Source: CAYMPH01 sp964392365 (lineage in GTDB: Bacteria > Spirochaetota > UBA4802 > UBA5550). From it: 64,000 nt of DNA. Location: assembly GCA_964392365.1 (NCBI GenBank), contig CAYMPH010000001.1:186001-250000 (forward strand), read 5' to 3'. A model generated the notes under the pieces. The model was not told where the DNA came from. It ran no database searches and was given only the letters and a program-made list of their open reading frames with translations. Each line of letters begins with the position of its first letter. Positions within the stretch are counted from its first letter, which is position 1. A program made the translations under genes and the position numbers. Positions 44,452 to 53,467 of this stretch are shown here, piece by piece.

Positions 44452-45609
44452 TTGAAAAAACAGGCATCCGAAGTTACAATCCATGAATTGTCCCAGATAA
44501 TTGAAAAATATATTATCAGCAGCGAAAATCTCAATTACGCCATAAAAATCCTCGGGCATCCGGGAGTCGGCAAGTCTGCGCTGGTAAAAGAGATTGCTGA
44601 CAAGATGAACTATTATTTTATTGATACGCGCCTTGCATTTAAGGAAAATGTTGACCTTGGCGGCTACCCGGTTCCGGATCACGAATCCAGGCAGATGATT
44701 TATTTCAGGCCGAAATTTATTCCGCCGGCTGATATTCCGGATGGCTATAACGGAATCCTCTGGTTTCTCGATGAATCCAACAGAGCCCACCCCACAGTCA
44801 TACAAACACTGTTCCAGATCATTACTGAAAACAAATGCGGAGAGCATCTTCTCAATAAAAAAACATCTATAATTTTAGCCGGCAATCTCGGGGAAGAGGA
44901 CGACACAACAATTACACAGTTTGATGACTCAGCTCTTGACGGAAGGCTTGCAATTTTTCATTTGAAACCCGGAGCCGAAGACTGGCTTGTCTGGGCATAT
45001 AGCGAAGGAATTCATCCGTATATATTGAAATACATTTCATCATTTCCTGAAAAATTATGGGACGAGGAAAAAATAAATCCGAATCCGAGAGGATGGCATC
45101 AGATATCAAATGCTTTAAAATTCTCCTATAATCTTCCTGATGAAAAAGCTCTGACTGAACATCTCGCAGGCAGCGAAGACAGCACTCTTGAAAAAATGAT
45201 ATATACACTTGTCGGGAATATTGCAGGCAGCGATTTTATAATGCAGCTCACCTCCCCCAGGCAGATATCATCAGAAGATATTTTATCAGGCAATCAGGAT
45301 AAACTTGCCAAACTGAAATCAAAGGAGATTTCATCTGAAGATTTCCTTTGGGCTCTTAACGGCACGATTGAAATTATGGCGGAAAAAGCCATAGCATCAA
45401 AAGGCAATATTACAGGAAATGATTTAAAGCTGCTTGCGAATATTCTTACTTTTATCGGCTACTCCCGCGGAGATATCAGGATGTCATACTTTTTTCTTCT
45501 TCTGAAACAGTGCGGTATTTTTACGGTTATTCCCGAAGCAATAAAATCACTGAATGATGCTGATCTGATTGAAGTGCTGAAGCAGAGATTTGACAATCTA
45601 TTAAACTGA
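44452..45609 (+). CDS. MoxR-type AAA+ ATPase
   Basis: A 385-residue AAA+ ATPase with Walker A GHPGVGKSALVKEI, Walker B GILWFLDESNRAHP, and sensor 1 in SIILAGN; the DES variant of DEIN is common in this branch. MoxR ATPases act as chaperones that load metal or remodel partner proteins, usually with a VWA-domain protein encoded next door, as here. The start is a TTG at 44452 with GGAG about nine bases upstream; the ATG in between gives a three-residue frame. First gene of a three-gene operon. Confidence 0.9.
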   Translation: MKKQASEVTIHELSQIIEKYIISSENLNYAIKILGHPGVGKSALVKEIADKMNYYFIDTRLAFKENVDLGGYPVPDHESRQMIYFRPKFIPPADIPDGYNGILWFLDESNRAHPTVIQTLFQIITENKCGEHLLNKKTSIILAGNLGEEDDTTITQFDDSALDGRLAIFHLKPGAEDWLVWAYSEGIHPYILKYISSFPEKLWDEEKINPNPRGWHQISNALKFSYNLPDEKALTEHLAGSEDSTLEKMIYTLVGNIAGSDFIMQLTSPRQISSEDILSGNQDKLAKLKSKEISSEDFLWALNGTIEIMAEKAIASKGNITGNDLKLLANILTFIGYSRGDIRMSYFFLLLKQCGIFTVIPEAIKSLNDADLIEVLKQRFDNLLN

Positions 45610-45626
45610 TTGCGGCAAATATTAAA

Positions 45627-47075
45627 ATGGAACTTGAACTTATTCTTGAGAGCTTGTGGGAAAAAAGCAGATTCACTTCCTACTTTTATCAGGGTGTGGA
45701 TCTTACTGAAGAAGCATCTATCCCTACGCTTGCACTCGGATTATACTCATCGCGACTCACGCTATTTTATAACCGGAATTTCATATCAACACTGACTGCT
45801 GATGAACTGACAGGGCTTCTGATTCACGAGATGCTGCATATTGTTCTCAATCACGATCACCGCGGCTTTACTGACGGTGACATTTTTCTACAGAATCTCG
45901 CCCAGGATATGGTAATAAACTCCTACATTTCCGAACACAGGAAAACTTTTTTTTCAAGAACTAACCAGTATGCAGGCGAAATACCGGAAATCATTCTTCC
46001 TAAGGGGCTTCCTGTTATACCGGAAAAATTTTTTAAAGAAACTTCAATTTCTGATCCTGTATGGGAGGAAATCTACAGGTGGCTCAAGTGTCAGAATGAT
46101 GATGATATTAAAAATTTTAAATTCAATGAATCTGAAAACAGGCAAACCGGAATAGAACTGGCGGGCAAATCCGGAATTGATCTGCTTAGCGAAAATCTTG
46201 CAAATCTTGATCTGTCATACAATACTGCGCCTAAAGAAACTTACACAGGTTTTAAAAACATGACCGGGCTGATGTTTAATAAAAATGACGGAGAGCATAT
46301 CCCGACCGGGATTCATATCATGAATAAAAAAACAGACCTGAATTTACTTGATTCAAAGATGAACCATTTCATGACTGTTGCTAAAAAAGACGACATCTGC
46401 ACAAATGAACGTGTTTTCAACGATATCACCTCGCTGATAAATGCTCCGCAGAAAACCGACCTGTCGTGGACAGAAAAGCTGAAAAGCATTGTTGATATAA
46501 CTTCACAATCAAATGAATGGGAATACTCATACCACAGGTTTAACAAGAGATATTTCTCGCAGGGAATCTATGCGCCGGGAAGATCGTTCAAGGATAAAGA
46601 AGCCATTACCGTGATTGTTGATGTTTCCGGATCTATGGTGATGAAGCCGGGTGATATCGAGTCTGCATTCGGCATTATCGAAGGCCTGCTTGCAAAATTT
46701 AAAATTTACCTGCTGTGCATTGACGAAAATCTTTTTATTCCTGAAAAAAAAGATAATTCGTTTTTAAGATCAGATAAAAACAGCAAGCCATATGAATACA
46801 GAAAAGGCGACTGGAAATACCTGAAAACCGGCAGCAGCGGCACCACATACTTTGCACCTCTCTTCAACAGCTACATGGAAAATCACAATGAATTACTGAT
46901 TGTAATTTCCGACGGATATATTTACGACATAGACCATTTAAAAAAATACAGCAATACACTCTGGCTTATAAGCGAACATCGCGATGAACCTTTCAAACCG
47001 CCTTTTGGAAGGAGCATTAAAATTTCTTCTGCAGCACCGGAGAGAAGACTTAAAATTGCCGGCGGATATAAATGA
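45627..47075 (+). CDS. HExxH metallopeptidase-like protein with C-terminal VWA domain (DUF2201 type)
   Basis: A 482-residue protein. The N-terminal half has the zinc-peptidase motif HEMLHIVLNH (first His at residue 67). The C-terminal part is a von Willebrand A domain with MIDAS DVSGS near residue 331, a Thr in GTTYFAPLF, and ISDGY. This two-domain layout matches the DUF2201 family (COG3864). The MIDAS probably binds a substrate or the MoxR ring. The gene begins 17 bases after the ATPase gene, with no clear ribosome site, and its end overlaps the repeat-protein gene by four bases. Proteolysis is likely but unproven. Confidence 0.9.
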   Translation: MELELILESLWEKSRFTSYFYQGVDLTEEASIPTLALGLYSSRLTLFYNRNFISTLTADELTGLLIHEMLHIVLNHDHRGFTDGDIFLQNLAQDMVINSYISEHRKTFFSRTNQYAGEIPEIILPKGLPVIPEKFFKETSISDPVWEEIYRWLKCQNDDDIKNFKFNESENRQTGIELAGKSGIDLLSENLANLDLSYNTAPKETYTGFKNMTGLMFNKNDGEHIPTGIHIMNKKTDLNLLDSKMNHFMTVAKKDDICTNERVFNDITSLINAPQKTDLSWTEKLKSIVDITSQSNEWEYSYHRFNKRYFSQGIYAPGRSFKDKEAITVIVDVSGSMVMKPGDIESAFGIIEGLLAKFKIYLLCIDENLFIPEKKDNSFLRSDKNSKPYEYRKGDWKYLKTGSSGTTYFAPLFNSYMENHNELLIVISDGYIYDIDHLKKYSNTLWLISEHRDEPFKPPFGRSIKISSAAPERRLKIAGGYK

Positions 47076-47767
47076 CAAAAGACTCCGCATATTTTAAAAC
47101 AATTATTCAGGAAGGAATTCAGAATAAAAATTTTGATTTTGATAAAAATATTGAAGAGATAATAAATTCAGCTGATCCGGAAATTATTTTTCTATGCGGC
47201 AAAAGCTGGAAAAAATTCAACTATACAAAAGGACTTGATAAGCTGTTTGAATCCGGGGATTTAAATTTTATTCATAAAGCAGGAATTTTCTGGCCTGAAT
47301 TTGATTTCAGCAGAGGATTGAATTTCCTGATAGAAAACCGCAGCGCCGATTATCTCTACCGTTCAGGAAGATTCTGGAAAGGATATGACTACGAAAAAGG
47401 GCTGAGCGCTCTTGGCAATCTGAAAAGTGCGCGCTGCATTTATTATGCAGGAAAAGAATGGAAAATTTTTAATTTCACAAAAGGTTTTGACCTGCTTATG
47501 AATACAGGCAATGCAGAATTTATTTTCTATGCAGGCGCCCACTGGAAAAAATTTGATTTCAAAACCGGAATTAAAAGCTTATTAAAAACAAGAGATCCTG
47601 AATTCATTTTTAAAGCAGGGACACTATGGAATGAATTTGATTATTACTCAGCGCTTAAAGTTCTTGAATCAGAGGTCACAGCAGGTGAATTATGGCGCGG
47701 AAAAATTTTTGAAAACCAGCGATGGAAATCAGAATTAAAAATAATCTGGGATGCATTATGGAAATAA
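47072..47767 (+). CDS. Protein of six exact 28-residue repeats
   Basis: A 231-residue protein. From residue 37 (base 47180) to residue 204 it consists of six repeats, each exactly 28 residues. The consensus is x-F-I-x-x-A-G-x-x-W-x-x-F-D-F-x-x-G-L-x-x-L plus six variable residues; the Trp and the F-D/N-F/Y are kept in all. Residues 20-36 look like a half repeat, and the end (GELWRGKIFENQRWKSELKIIW) like a capping helix. I do not recognise the family. The shape is probably a right- or left-handed solenoid for protein binding. The start overlaps the VWA gene (ATGA), so it is part of the MoxR-VWA system, perhaps as adaptor or substrate. Confidence 0.85.
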   Translation: MTKDSAYFKTIIQEGIQNKNFDFDKNIEEIINSADPEIIFLCGKSWKKFNYTKGLDKLFESGDLNFIHKAGIFWPEFDFSRGLNFLIENRSADYLYRSGRFWKGYDYEKGLSALGNLKSARCIYYAGKEWKIFNFTKGFDLLMNTGNAEFIFYAGAHWKKFDFKTGIKSLLKTRDPEFIFKAGTLWNEFDYYSALKVLESEVTAGELWRGKIFENQRWKSELKIIWDALWK

Positions 47768-47824
47768 GTTTATTATATCATTTTACAAATTAAATAGTTC
47801 TATATAAATTCAGTAAAAAAATTT

Positions 47825-47889
47825 TGTCATCCCCGTGAAAACGGGGATCCAGGCTACAGAAATGGATTCCCGCCTTCGCGGGAATGACA
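47825..47889. repeat. REP-like element with two hairpins
   Basis: TGTCATCCCCGTGAAAACGG at one end and CCGCCTTCGCGGGAATGACA at the other. Each end is a small hairpin (CCCCG/CGGGG and TTCCCGC/GCGGGAA), and TGTCAT/ATGACA are terminal inverted repeats. This type of TGTCATTCCCGCG element is widespread in bacterial genomes. It separates the MoxR operon from the lipid-transporter genes and may end both transcripts. Confidence 0.85.
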
Positions 47890-48004
47890 GAAAATGTTCT
47901 AATTAAATCGTTAACTGCTATAGTATACCAAATTCATATAATCTGTTATGCAGCCTCATTTTTTTATTTATGATTTATTCGAAAACAATCAGAAATAGAT
48001 TTTA

Positions 48005-49594
48005 TTACAGCTTGTGGCTGTATTCAAAGAAAGCAAACACAAAGTGTACAAGCAGAACAACTATAGTGCTTATTACAATCGTATATGTTACGCTCTGATT
48101 AACATCTTTGATTGACCGCTTTTCTTTATCGCCCTGATAAAAAGCAATTATTCCGATTAATAGCCCGCATATTGCTGTTTTCGGTAATACCCATTTCCAG
48201 CCATTCACGAAAAACAGTTCGTCTCCTAGAGTATTGTTGAAAAATTTATTCCAGACATAATAGCTGAGCTCGGGCTGACTCCATTTGAATACAATGAGGC
48301 TGGTAAGCTTTGATGCGTAAAAACTTACAAACATAACAAGAAGCGGAGTGTTTATTACGAAAGTCCAGAGAATGCCTGTAAGAAGATATTGTTTGTATGG
48401 AATATTCAGAGTCTGCATGGCAAGAATCTGCTGACTGTATCTTCTCGTTGAAATATCCGCAGCAATGATGGCTCCGTTTTTAGCTGCAATAAGTATTGTA
48501 GCTATAACAGGTATCATTATTCTGTAAAGAGTGTATCCGATTCCCTGAATAAGTTCTTCAAGTAGAAGCGGTTCAAGTATGTGCCTGTACGGCAGAAGTT
48601 TGAAAACAAAATACGTGGCAACAAAACCTATGATTACGCCTGCAATAGTGAGATATATAATATTTGAAATTGAAACTATTCCAACAATTTTAAAGTAGTG
48701 CCAGAAGTATTTTGCTCCCCATTTAAATTTTCTGTAATGAGGAAAAAGAAAAAATTTCAAATATATTACAATATCTATGAAAAGACTTCCAGCTGATTCA
48801 GCTATATCATTCATGAAAATTAAAATATGGCTGAACGAGAATTTTCTTTTTTTCTCATCGGATTCTTTTTCTCTGCTTACAATGTATTCTTCAATATCAT
48901 TTTTCTTTGCTTCATCTTCCAGATGAATTATTTTTTTCTCTATAGGATTTATCAGAAAAATGCCTGTTGAAATTTCCAGAAAATATTTTGTGTGGTGAAG
49001 GATTATCAGAGAGGTTTTATTGAATTTTTCAGTTACATCTTTTAAAAGTTTTGCTAGAGACATGGCGCTTTTCGGATCAAGACCTGCATTCGGTTCGTCG
49101 AATATTAATATCTTCGGATTAAAAACAAGTGCTCTTGCAATTGCAATTCTCTGCTTCTGCCCGCCGCTTAAATTGAAAATGGGAACATTGTCCGGAACAT
49201 TCGACAGCAGGTAGCTGTATATTTTTTCCATCAGATAATTATAATCATCTTTCGGCAGCTGGTTCGGGGAATGATCGTGTGCTATTGCAAGATTTTCTTT
49301 TAGTGTAAGATCCTCAAACAGGGCGAAGTCCTGGAATATGTAGCTTGTGTGGTAATTTTTTTTGTTTATGGTTTCTTCGCCGAAAATTTTAATGCTTCCG
49401 TTTATCTGCCAGGTTCTTACATCCTCATGTATAAGCCCTGAAAGAATTTTCATCAGAACGCTTTTACCAGCGCCGCTTCCTCCGATAAAAACAGAAATTT
49501 CACTTTCTGGAATATCGAATGAAACATTGTCAAATATTACATCACCGTTCGGTGTTATTACTGTAAGATTTTTTATTTCAATAGCATTGCTCAT
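48005..49594 (-). CDS. Fused MlaF-like ATPase and MlaE-like permease
   Basis: A 529-residue ABC transporter fusion. Residues 1 to about 235 are an ATPase with Walker A GGSGAGKS, signature LSGGQKQRIAIARAL, Walker B ILIFDEPNAGLDP, and LHHTKYF. Residues about 285-529 are an MlaE-type permease with about five membrane helices (RIMIPVIATILIAAKNGAII is the characteristic coupling part). In Mla systems these two are separate proteins that move phospholipids between membranes with an MCE protein. The fusion is unusual. It overlaps the upstream membrane-anchored gene by four bases. Confidence 0.87.
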   Translation of the reverse strand: MSNAIEIKNLTVITPNGDVIFDNVSFDIPESEISVFIGGSGAGKSVLMKILSGLIHEDVRTWQINGSIKIFGEETINKKNYHTSYIFQDFALFEDLTLKENLAIAHDHSPNQLPKDDYNYLMEKIYSYLLSNVPDNVPIFNLSGGQKQRIAIARALVFNPKILIFDEPNAGLDPKSAMSLAKLLKDVTEKFNKTSLIILHHTKYFLEISTGIFLINPIEKKIIHLEDEAKKNDIEEYIVSREKESDEKKRKFSFSHILIFMNDIAESAGSLFIDIVIYLKFFLFPHYRKFKWGAKYFWHYFKIVGIVSISNIIYLTIAGVIIGFVATYFVFKLLPYRHILEPLLLEELIQGIGYTLYRIMIPVIATILIAAKNGAIIAADISTRRYSQQILAMQTLNIPYKQYLLTGILWTFVINTPLLVMFVSFYASKLTSLIVFKWSQPELSYYVWNKFFNNTLGDELFFVNGWKWVLPKTAICGLLIGIIAFYQGDKEKRSIKDVNQSVTYTIVISTIVVLLVHFVFAFFEYSHKL

Positions 49595-50694
49595 TCTAAA
49601 ATTCCTTCGTTCCCAATCAGAAAATCCGGAACTTCAGAAGAATCAAACTTAAACCAGTATCCTCTCTGGTTGTATATAATGGTTTCCTTTATAAACAAAA
49701 GCACAATCGGATTCAGTCCCTTGCCCTGATAAACAATTTTTGGAATTTCTTCCTGTATGAATTTTTTTGCTGAATCTATAGTTGGAGAAAATGCTTTTGC
49801 AAGTTCAGGATCATTTAACAGCTGCTTGACTGTATCCATGAGTTCCCTGTCTGCTGCAAGATTTGCCATAAGAACACCGGGGAACATTTTAATAAAATCC
49901 TGAAGATTTTTATTGGCAAGAATTTTAGGAGGAATTTCACCTAAGCCAGCATTTATAGCCGGATCGTTTAACAAATCCTGAACAAAGTATCTGAAAAATT
50001 CACCCATGCATTCTTCTTTTACATACGGCTTTTTGAGCATAATGCATCCGGATTTTGTCAGATATTGCTCGGCATCTTTGCCTGCAATTCTCTTAATAGC
50101 ACCATTCATTTGAGGAGATTCTAGAGATTTCATTGCTATCAGTTTCACATCGTCAGTTAAAGTTTTAATTTTTGATTTTATATCAGGATTGCTCATTGTT
50201 TTATTAAAAGCGCGTTCGAGGCCTGAATAAATTTTCGGCTTATAATAATTATTGAATTTCGGCGTTTCAAGAAATTTTCCTGCGTCATTAAGAGCGGATG
50301 AAAAAAGGGTATTGATAAAAGGACCGTAAGATTCAAGCGGAAGAATTTTCATGAAATTCATAATATCATTGCTGAAATAATAAATTGTATCGCCTTTGGA
50401 AAATTTATGAGTGAATTCAGGGAAAATTGTTACTTCAATTTTCCGGTTTGTATCTTTAACATTGTTAATATATCCGCAGGCAGTAACTTTGTTTTCTTTT
50501 TCTTTCAATCTGACAAGAAAAATTTTATTCGCATTTTTGTTTTCGTTCTGATTAAGTGTAAATTTTTTGCTCAGTCTGAGACTGAACAGGTCAAGTATTC
50601 GGTAAGTTGTAAATGCAGATGCCGCTATCAGAACAGTTATTGCGGAATACCCTACAATTATTCTTGAAACGCGGTTCAGTTTTTTTATATTCAT
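49591..50694 (-). CDS. Membrane-anchored partner of the MlaFE fusion, unknown family
   Basis: A 367-residue protein with one N-terminal membrane helix (about 12-33), then a beta-rich segment (about 50-105: IFLVRLKEKENKVTACGYI, IEVTIFPEFTHKFSKGDTI), and a long helical remainder. The position and topology match MlaD (an MCE protein), and the beta segment could be a strongly diverged MCE domain, but I see no convincing MCE consensus. Translational coupling to the MlaFE fusion argues that it is the periplasmic substrate-binding part. Confidence 0.7.
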   Translation of the reverse strand: MNIKKLNRVSRIIVGYSAITVLIAASAFTTYRILDLFSLRLSKKFTLNQNENKNANKIFLVRLKEKENKVTACGYINNVKDTNRKIEVTIFPEFTHKFSKGDTIYYFSNDIMNFMKILPLESYGPFINTLFSSALNDAGKFLETPKFNNYYKPKIYSGLERAFNKTMSNPDIKSKIKTLTDDVKLIAMKSLESPQMNGAIKRIAGKDAEQYLTKSGCIMLKKPYVKEECMGEFFRYFVQDLLNDPAINAGLGEIPPKILANKNLQDFIKMFPGVLMANLAADRELMDTVKQLLNDPELAKAFSPTIDSAKKFIQEEIPKIVYQGKGLNPIVLLFIKETIIYNQRGYWFKFDSSEVPDFLIGNEGILE

Positions 50695-50816
50695 ATTATA
50701 TGGAATTCTATTCTTTATATTATAATTTTTATGAAATTTTACTATTATTTAAAAGTCAAGGAATTTTGAATTAAATTTTTCTTGCTTATCCTGTTTGCAT
50801 ATTAAAATCTGATAAT

Positions 50817-52487
50817 ATGAAAAATTCAAAGAGATATATATCCGATTTTCTCGTTATCGGCAGCGGAATAGCAGGATTAAGTTTTGCTATTAAAGCTTCG
50901 TCTCACGGAAGCGTTAATATAGTTACGAAAAAAAAAGATTCTGATTCAAGCACAAACTATGCACAGGGAGGCATTGCTGCTGTTGTTTCCGGCACCGATT
51001 CTTTTGAGGGACATATAAAGGATACGCTTGTTGCAGGTGCAGGGCTTTGTAACGAAAAGGCTGTTGAAATGATGGTAAAAAGCGCTCCTGAAAGGATCGC
51101 TGAACTTGTTGATTGGGGTGCAGGTTTTTCTTTCTCCGGAAAGGGTGAATTTGATCTAGGCAGAGAAGGGGGACATTCCATCAACAGGATTGTCCACGCC
51201 AAAGACCTTACAGGCAGAGAGATTGAGCGGGCTCTGCTTGATAAAATCTCACATATTAAAAATATACATCTTTATGAAAACAGCACTGCTGTTGATCTGC
51301 TTACAGAACACCAGCTTGATATTTCCGTGAAAAAAATGTTTTCAAAAGAAAAAACCCACTGCTCCGGAGCTTATATTCTTGATAATACTACAGGTACAGT
51401 TAATACTTTTAATGCAAAGATTACATTCATCGCATCCGGAGGCGCCGGACAGGTTTATCTGCATACGACCAACCCGGATATTGCAACAGGCGATGGGATT
51501 GCAATGGCTTACAGAGCCGGCGCTCTTATTGCAGATATGGAATTTTTCCAGTTCCATCCGACATCTCTTTACTCTAATAAAAAAACCGGGGCTGCATTTT
51601 TAATAAGCGAAGCTGTAAGAGGCGAGGGCGCAATTCTGCTTGATTCCCGAGGGAAAAGATTCATGGAAAATGCCCACCCTTTAAAAGAGCTTGCTCCACG
51701 GGATATTGTGGCGCGTGCCATTGACAGAGAGCTTAAAAAGTTTGGAGACGATTGCGTGTATCTTGATATTTCATTCAAAGGAAAAGAATTTCTGGAAAAA
51801 AGATTTCCGAATATATATAATAAATGTATTCAGGAAGGTATAGATATATCAAAGAAACCGATTCCTGTTGTTCCTGCAGCACACTATCTCTGCGGCGGAA
51901 TAGTTTCAGACACAAACGGATGTACAACCATTCAGAACCTTTATGTTTCAGGCGAGTCGGCGTGCACAGGTGTTCATGGCGCTAACAGGCTTGCAAGCAA
52001 TTCTCTGCTTGAAGGACTTGTTTTTTCACATAGCGCTTTTATTCATTCAGCGCAATATATAAAAACAATAAAGGATAGCGATATACCTGAATATCCCGTG
52101 TGGAATAAAGAGGGCACTTTTGATCTTCAGGAATGGATTGTTGTTCAGCATAATATGGAAGATGTTAAAAGAACAATGTGGGATTATGTCGGGATTGTTC
52201 GTAATGATATGAGACTGAAATCTGCAGCGAAAAGGATAAGCATGCTTGCAGAGGAAATCCATAATTTTTACAGGAAAAGCACAATAACACCGGAAATTGT
52301 TGAGTTGAGAAACCTTGCAACTGTTTCGAAGCTTATAATCAGAAGTGCGATCGCAAGAAAAGACAGCATCGGCCTGCATTACAATTCCGACCACCCTTCT
52401 GCATCAAAGAAAATGAAAAATGTTATTCTCGAAGTAGGCAAGAGGCCGAAACTTAAAAGGCTCGATGAATTGAATTTTTTATTATGA
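50817..52487 (+). CDS. nadB: L-aspartate oxidase
   Basis: A 556-residue FAD enzyme of NAD synthesis that oxidises aspartate to iminoaspartate. It shows the dinucleotide motif IGSGIAGLSFAIKA, NYAQGGIAAV, FAD-contact HSINRIVHAKDLTGREIE, the substrate region EFFQFHPTSLY and the active-site region HYLCGGIVSD, with GESACTGVHGANRLASNSLLEGLVF near residue 380. The size is slightly above usual. It could also be read as a fumarate-reductase homologue, but the FHPT and GVHGANRLASNS signatures favour NadB. nadA and nadC are not in the window. Confidence 0.93.
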   Translation: MKNSKRYISDFLVIGSGIAGLSFAIKASSHGSVNIVTKKKDSDSSTNYAQGGIAAVVSGTDSFEGHIKDTLVAGAGLCNEKAVEMMVKSAPERIAELVDWGAGFSFSGKGEFDLGREGGHSINRIVHAKDLTGREIERALLDKISHIKNIHLYENSTAVDLLTEHQLDISVKKMFSKEKTHCSGAYILDNTTGTVNTFNAKITFIASGGAGQVYLHTTNPDIATGDGIAMAYRAGALIADMEFFQFHPTSLYSNKKTGAAFLISEAVRGEGAILLDSRGKRFMENAHPLKELAPRDIVARAIDRELKKFGDDCVYLDISFKGKEFLEKRFPNIYNKCIQEGIDISKKPIPVVPAAHYLCGGIVSDTNGCTTIQNLYVSGESACTGVHGANRLASNSLLEGLVFSHSAFIHSAQYIKTIKDSDIPEYPVWNKEGTFDLQEWIVVQHNMEDVKRTMWDYVGIVRNDMRLKSAAKRISMLAEEIHNFYRKSTITPEIVELRNLATVSKLIIRSAIARKDSIGLHYNSDHPSASKKMKNVILEVGKRPKLKRLDELNFLL

Positions 52488-52915
52488 GCAGAATAAATTT
52501 TCAAAAAGCGGAATTGTCTGATCTTCCTGAATTATTTTCAGCCGGTAAAATAATTTTCAGAGGAAATAATATTGCTGCTGAGAAATGGGATCCTGAAAAT
52601 ATTTCGGAAATTTTTATGGATGACACTTCTCTCATGATTATTGCCTTGAGGGATAAAAAGATTTTTGGGATCGCAATAGGAAAAATTTCAGATAATGAAA
52701 ACAGGATTATGGAAATGATCCAGTTTGGCGTGCTTGATAAGTTTTCAGGTACAGGACTTGATGAAGAATTGCTTACAGCATTTAATAATGCTGCAAGGGA
52801 ATCCGGGATAAAATCAGTTAGAATTAAGAATATTTCGAATCGCGCGAATAAATTATTTATTAAGACCGGGTTTGTTGAAACAGAAACGATCCGGGTTCTG
52901 GATTTGAAAATATAA
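52484..52915 (+). CDS. GNAT-family acetyltransferase
   Basis: A 143-residue protein with a GNAT core: RDKKIFGIAIGKISDNENRIMEMIQFGVLDKFSGTGLDEELLTAF, where the usual acetyl-CoA loop Q/RxxGxG/A is the weak match FSGTG, then IKNISNRANKLFIKTGFVETE. It overlaps the nadB stop by four bases (ATGA), so it is cotranscribed. The substrate is unknown. Confidence 0.8.
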   Translation: MSRINFQKAELSDLPELFSAGKIIFRGNNIAAEKWDPENISEIFMDDTSLMIIALRDKKIFGIAIGKISDNENRIMEMIQFGVLDKFSGTGLDEELLTAFNNAARESGIKSVRIKNISNRANKLFIKTGFVETETIRVLDLKI

Positions 52916-53467
52916 CCAGAACCTTGAATGTAAGGTGTAACGACATTCATAAGAAGAGACGGCTGTCTTGGCAGCCTTCTCTTCTTATGTATCCACTCTT
53001 CGCCGCCCGCTCATTGTCGCGGAGGCTAAGAGTTTTTCACTGCAATAAAACTTTTTCTTTTTTAATAAAAAATTTACTAAATGCTGTTTTAATTTAATAT
53101 CTATTTCGCCGGTGAGGCAGGGCACCGGCTCGTGTAGAAATTATTCAACTAATAAATATTTATTAAATGACCATTTGGCTTTACTAATTAAGCGCATCTA
53201 TCTGAACCCCGCAGAAAGCGGGGAGAGTTACGCGTGTGGGGTCAAGGGGTGAAACCCCTCCGGCTTCTTTGGACACTTTCTTATCCGCATAAGAAAGTGC
53301 TAATTCCTGATATGGGTCACATATATTTTATTTAAATAATTTCATAATAGGTTAGAAAGATTTAAAACATATTCTATGCTTTTAATCATCAAATTTTTTT
53401 TGTTGTAATAAAACCCCCTGATAATTAATTATACAAAAAGATTAGTTTTTTGAAAAAAGGAATTTAA
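52916..53467. other. Hairpin-rich intergenic island (552 bases)
   Basis: No coding frame. Five separate perfect or near-perfect hairpins lie in sequence: 52948-52989 (CATAAGAAGAG arms), 53108-53129 (GCCGGTG/CACCGGC), 53207-53223 (CCCCGC/GCGGGG), 53245-53259 (AGGGGT/ACCCCT) and 53274-53299 (CACTTTCTTAT, 11 base pairs). It is less AT-rich than the neighbourhood. The first could terminate the nadB transcript. The rest may be a decayed repeat element or a structured RNA. Confidence 0.7.

Noticed and set aside
50817..52487. Fumarate reductase/succinate dehydrogenase flavoprotein instead of NadB
   Set aside because: The motif set and gene size fit L-aspartate oxidase, and no frdB/sdhB-type subunits are adjacent.
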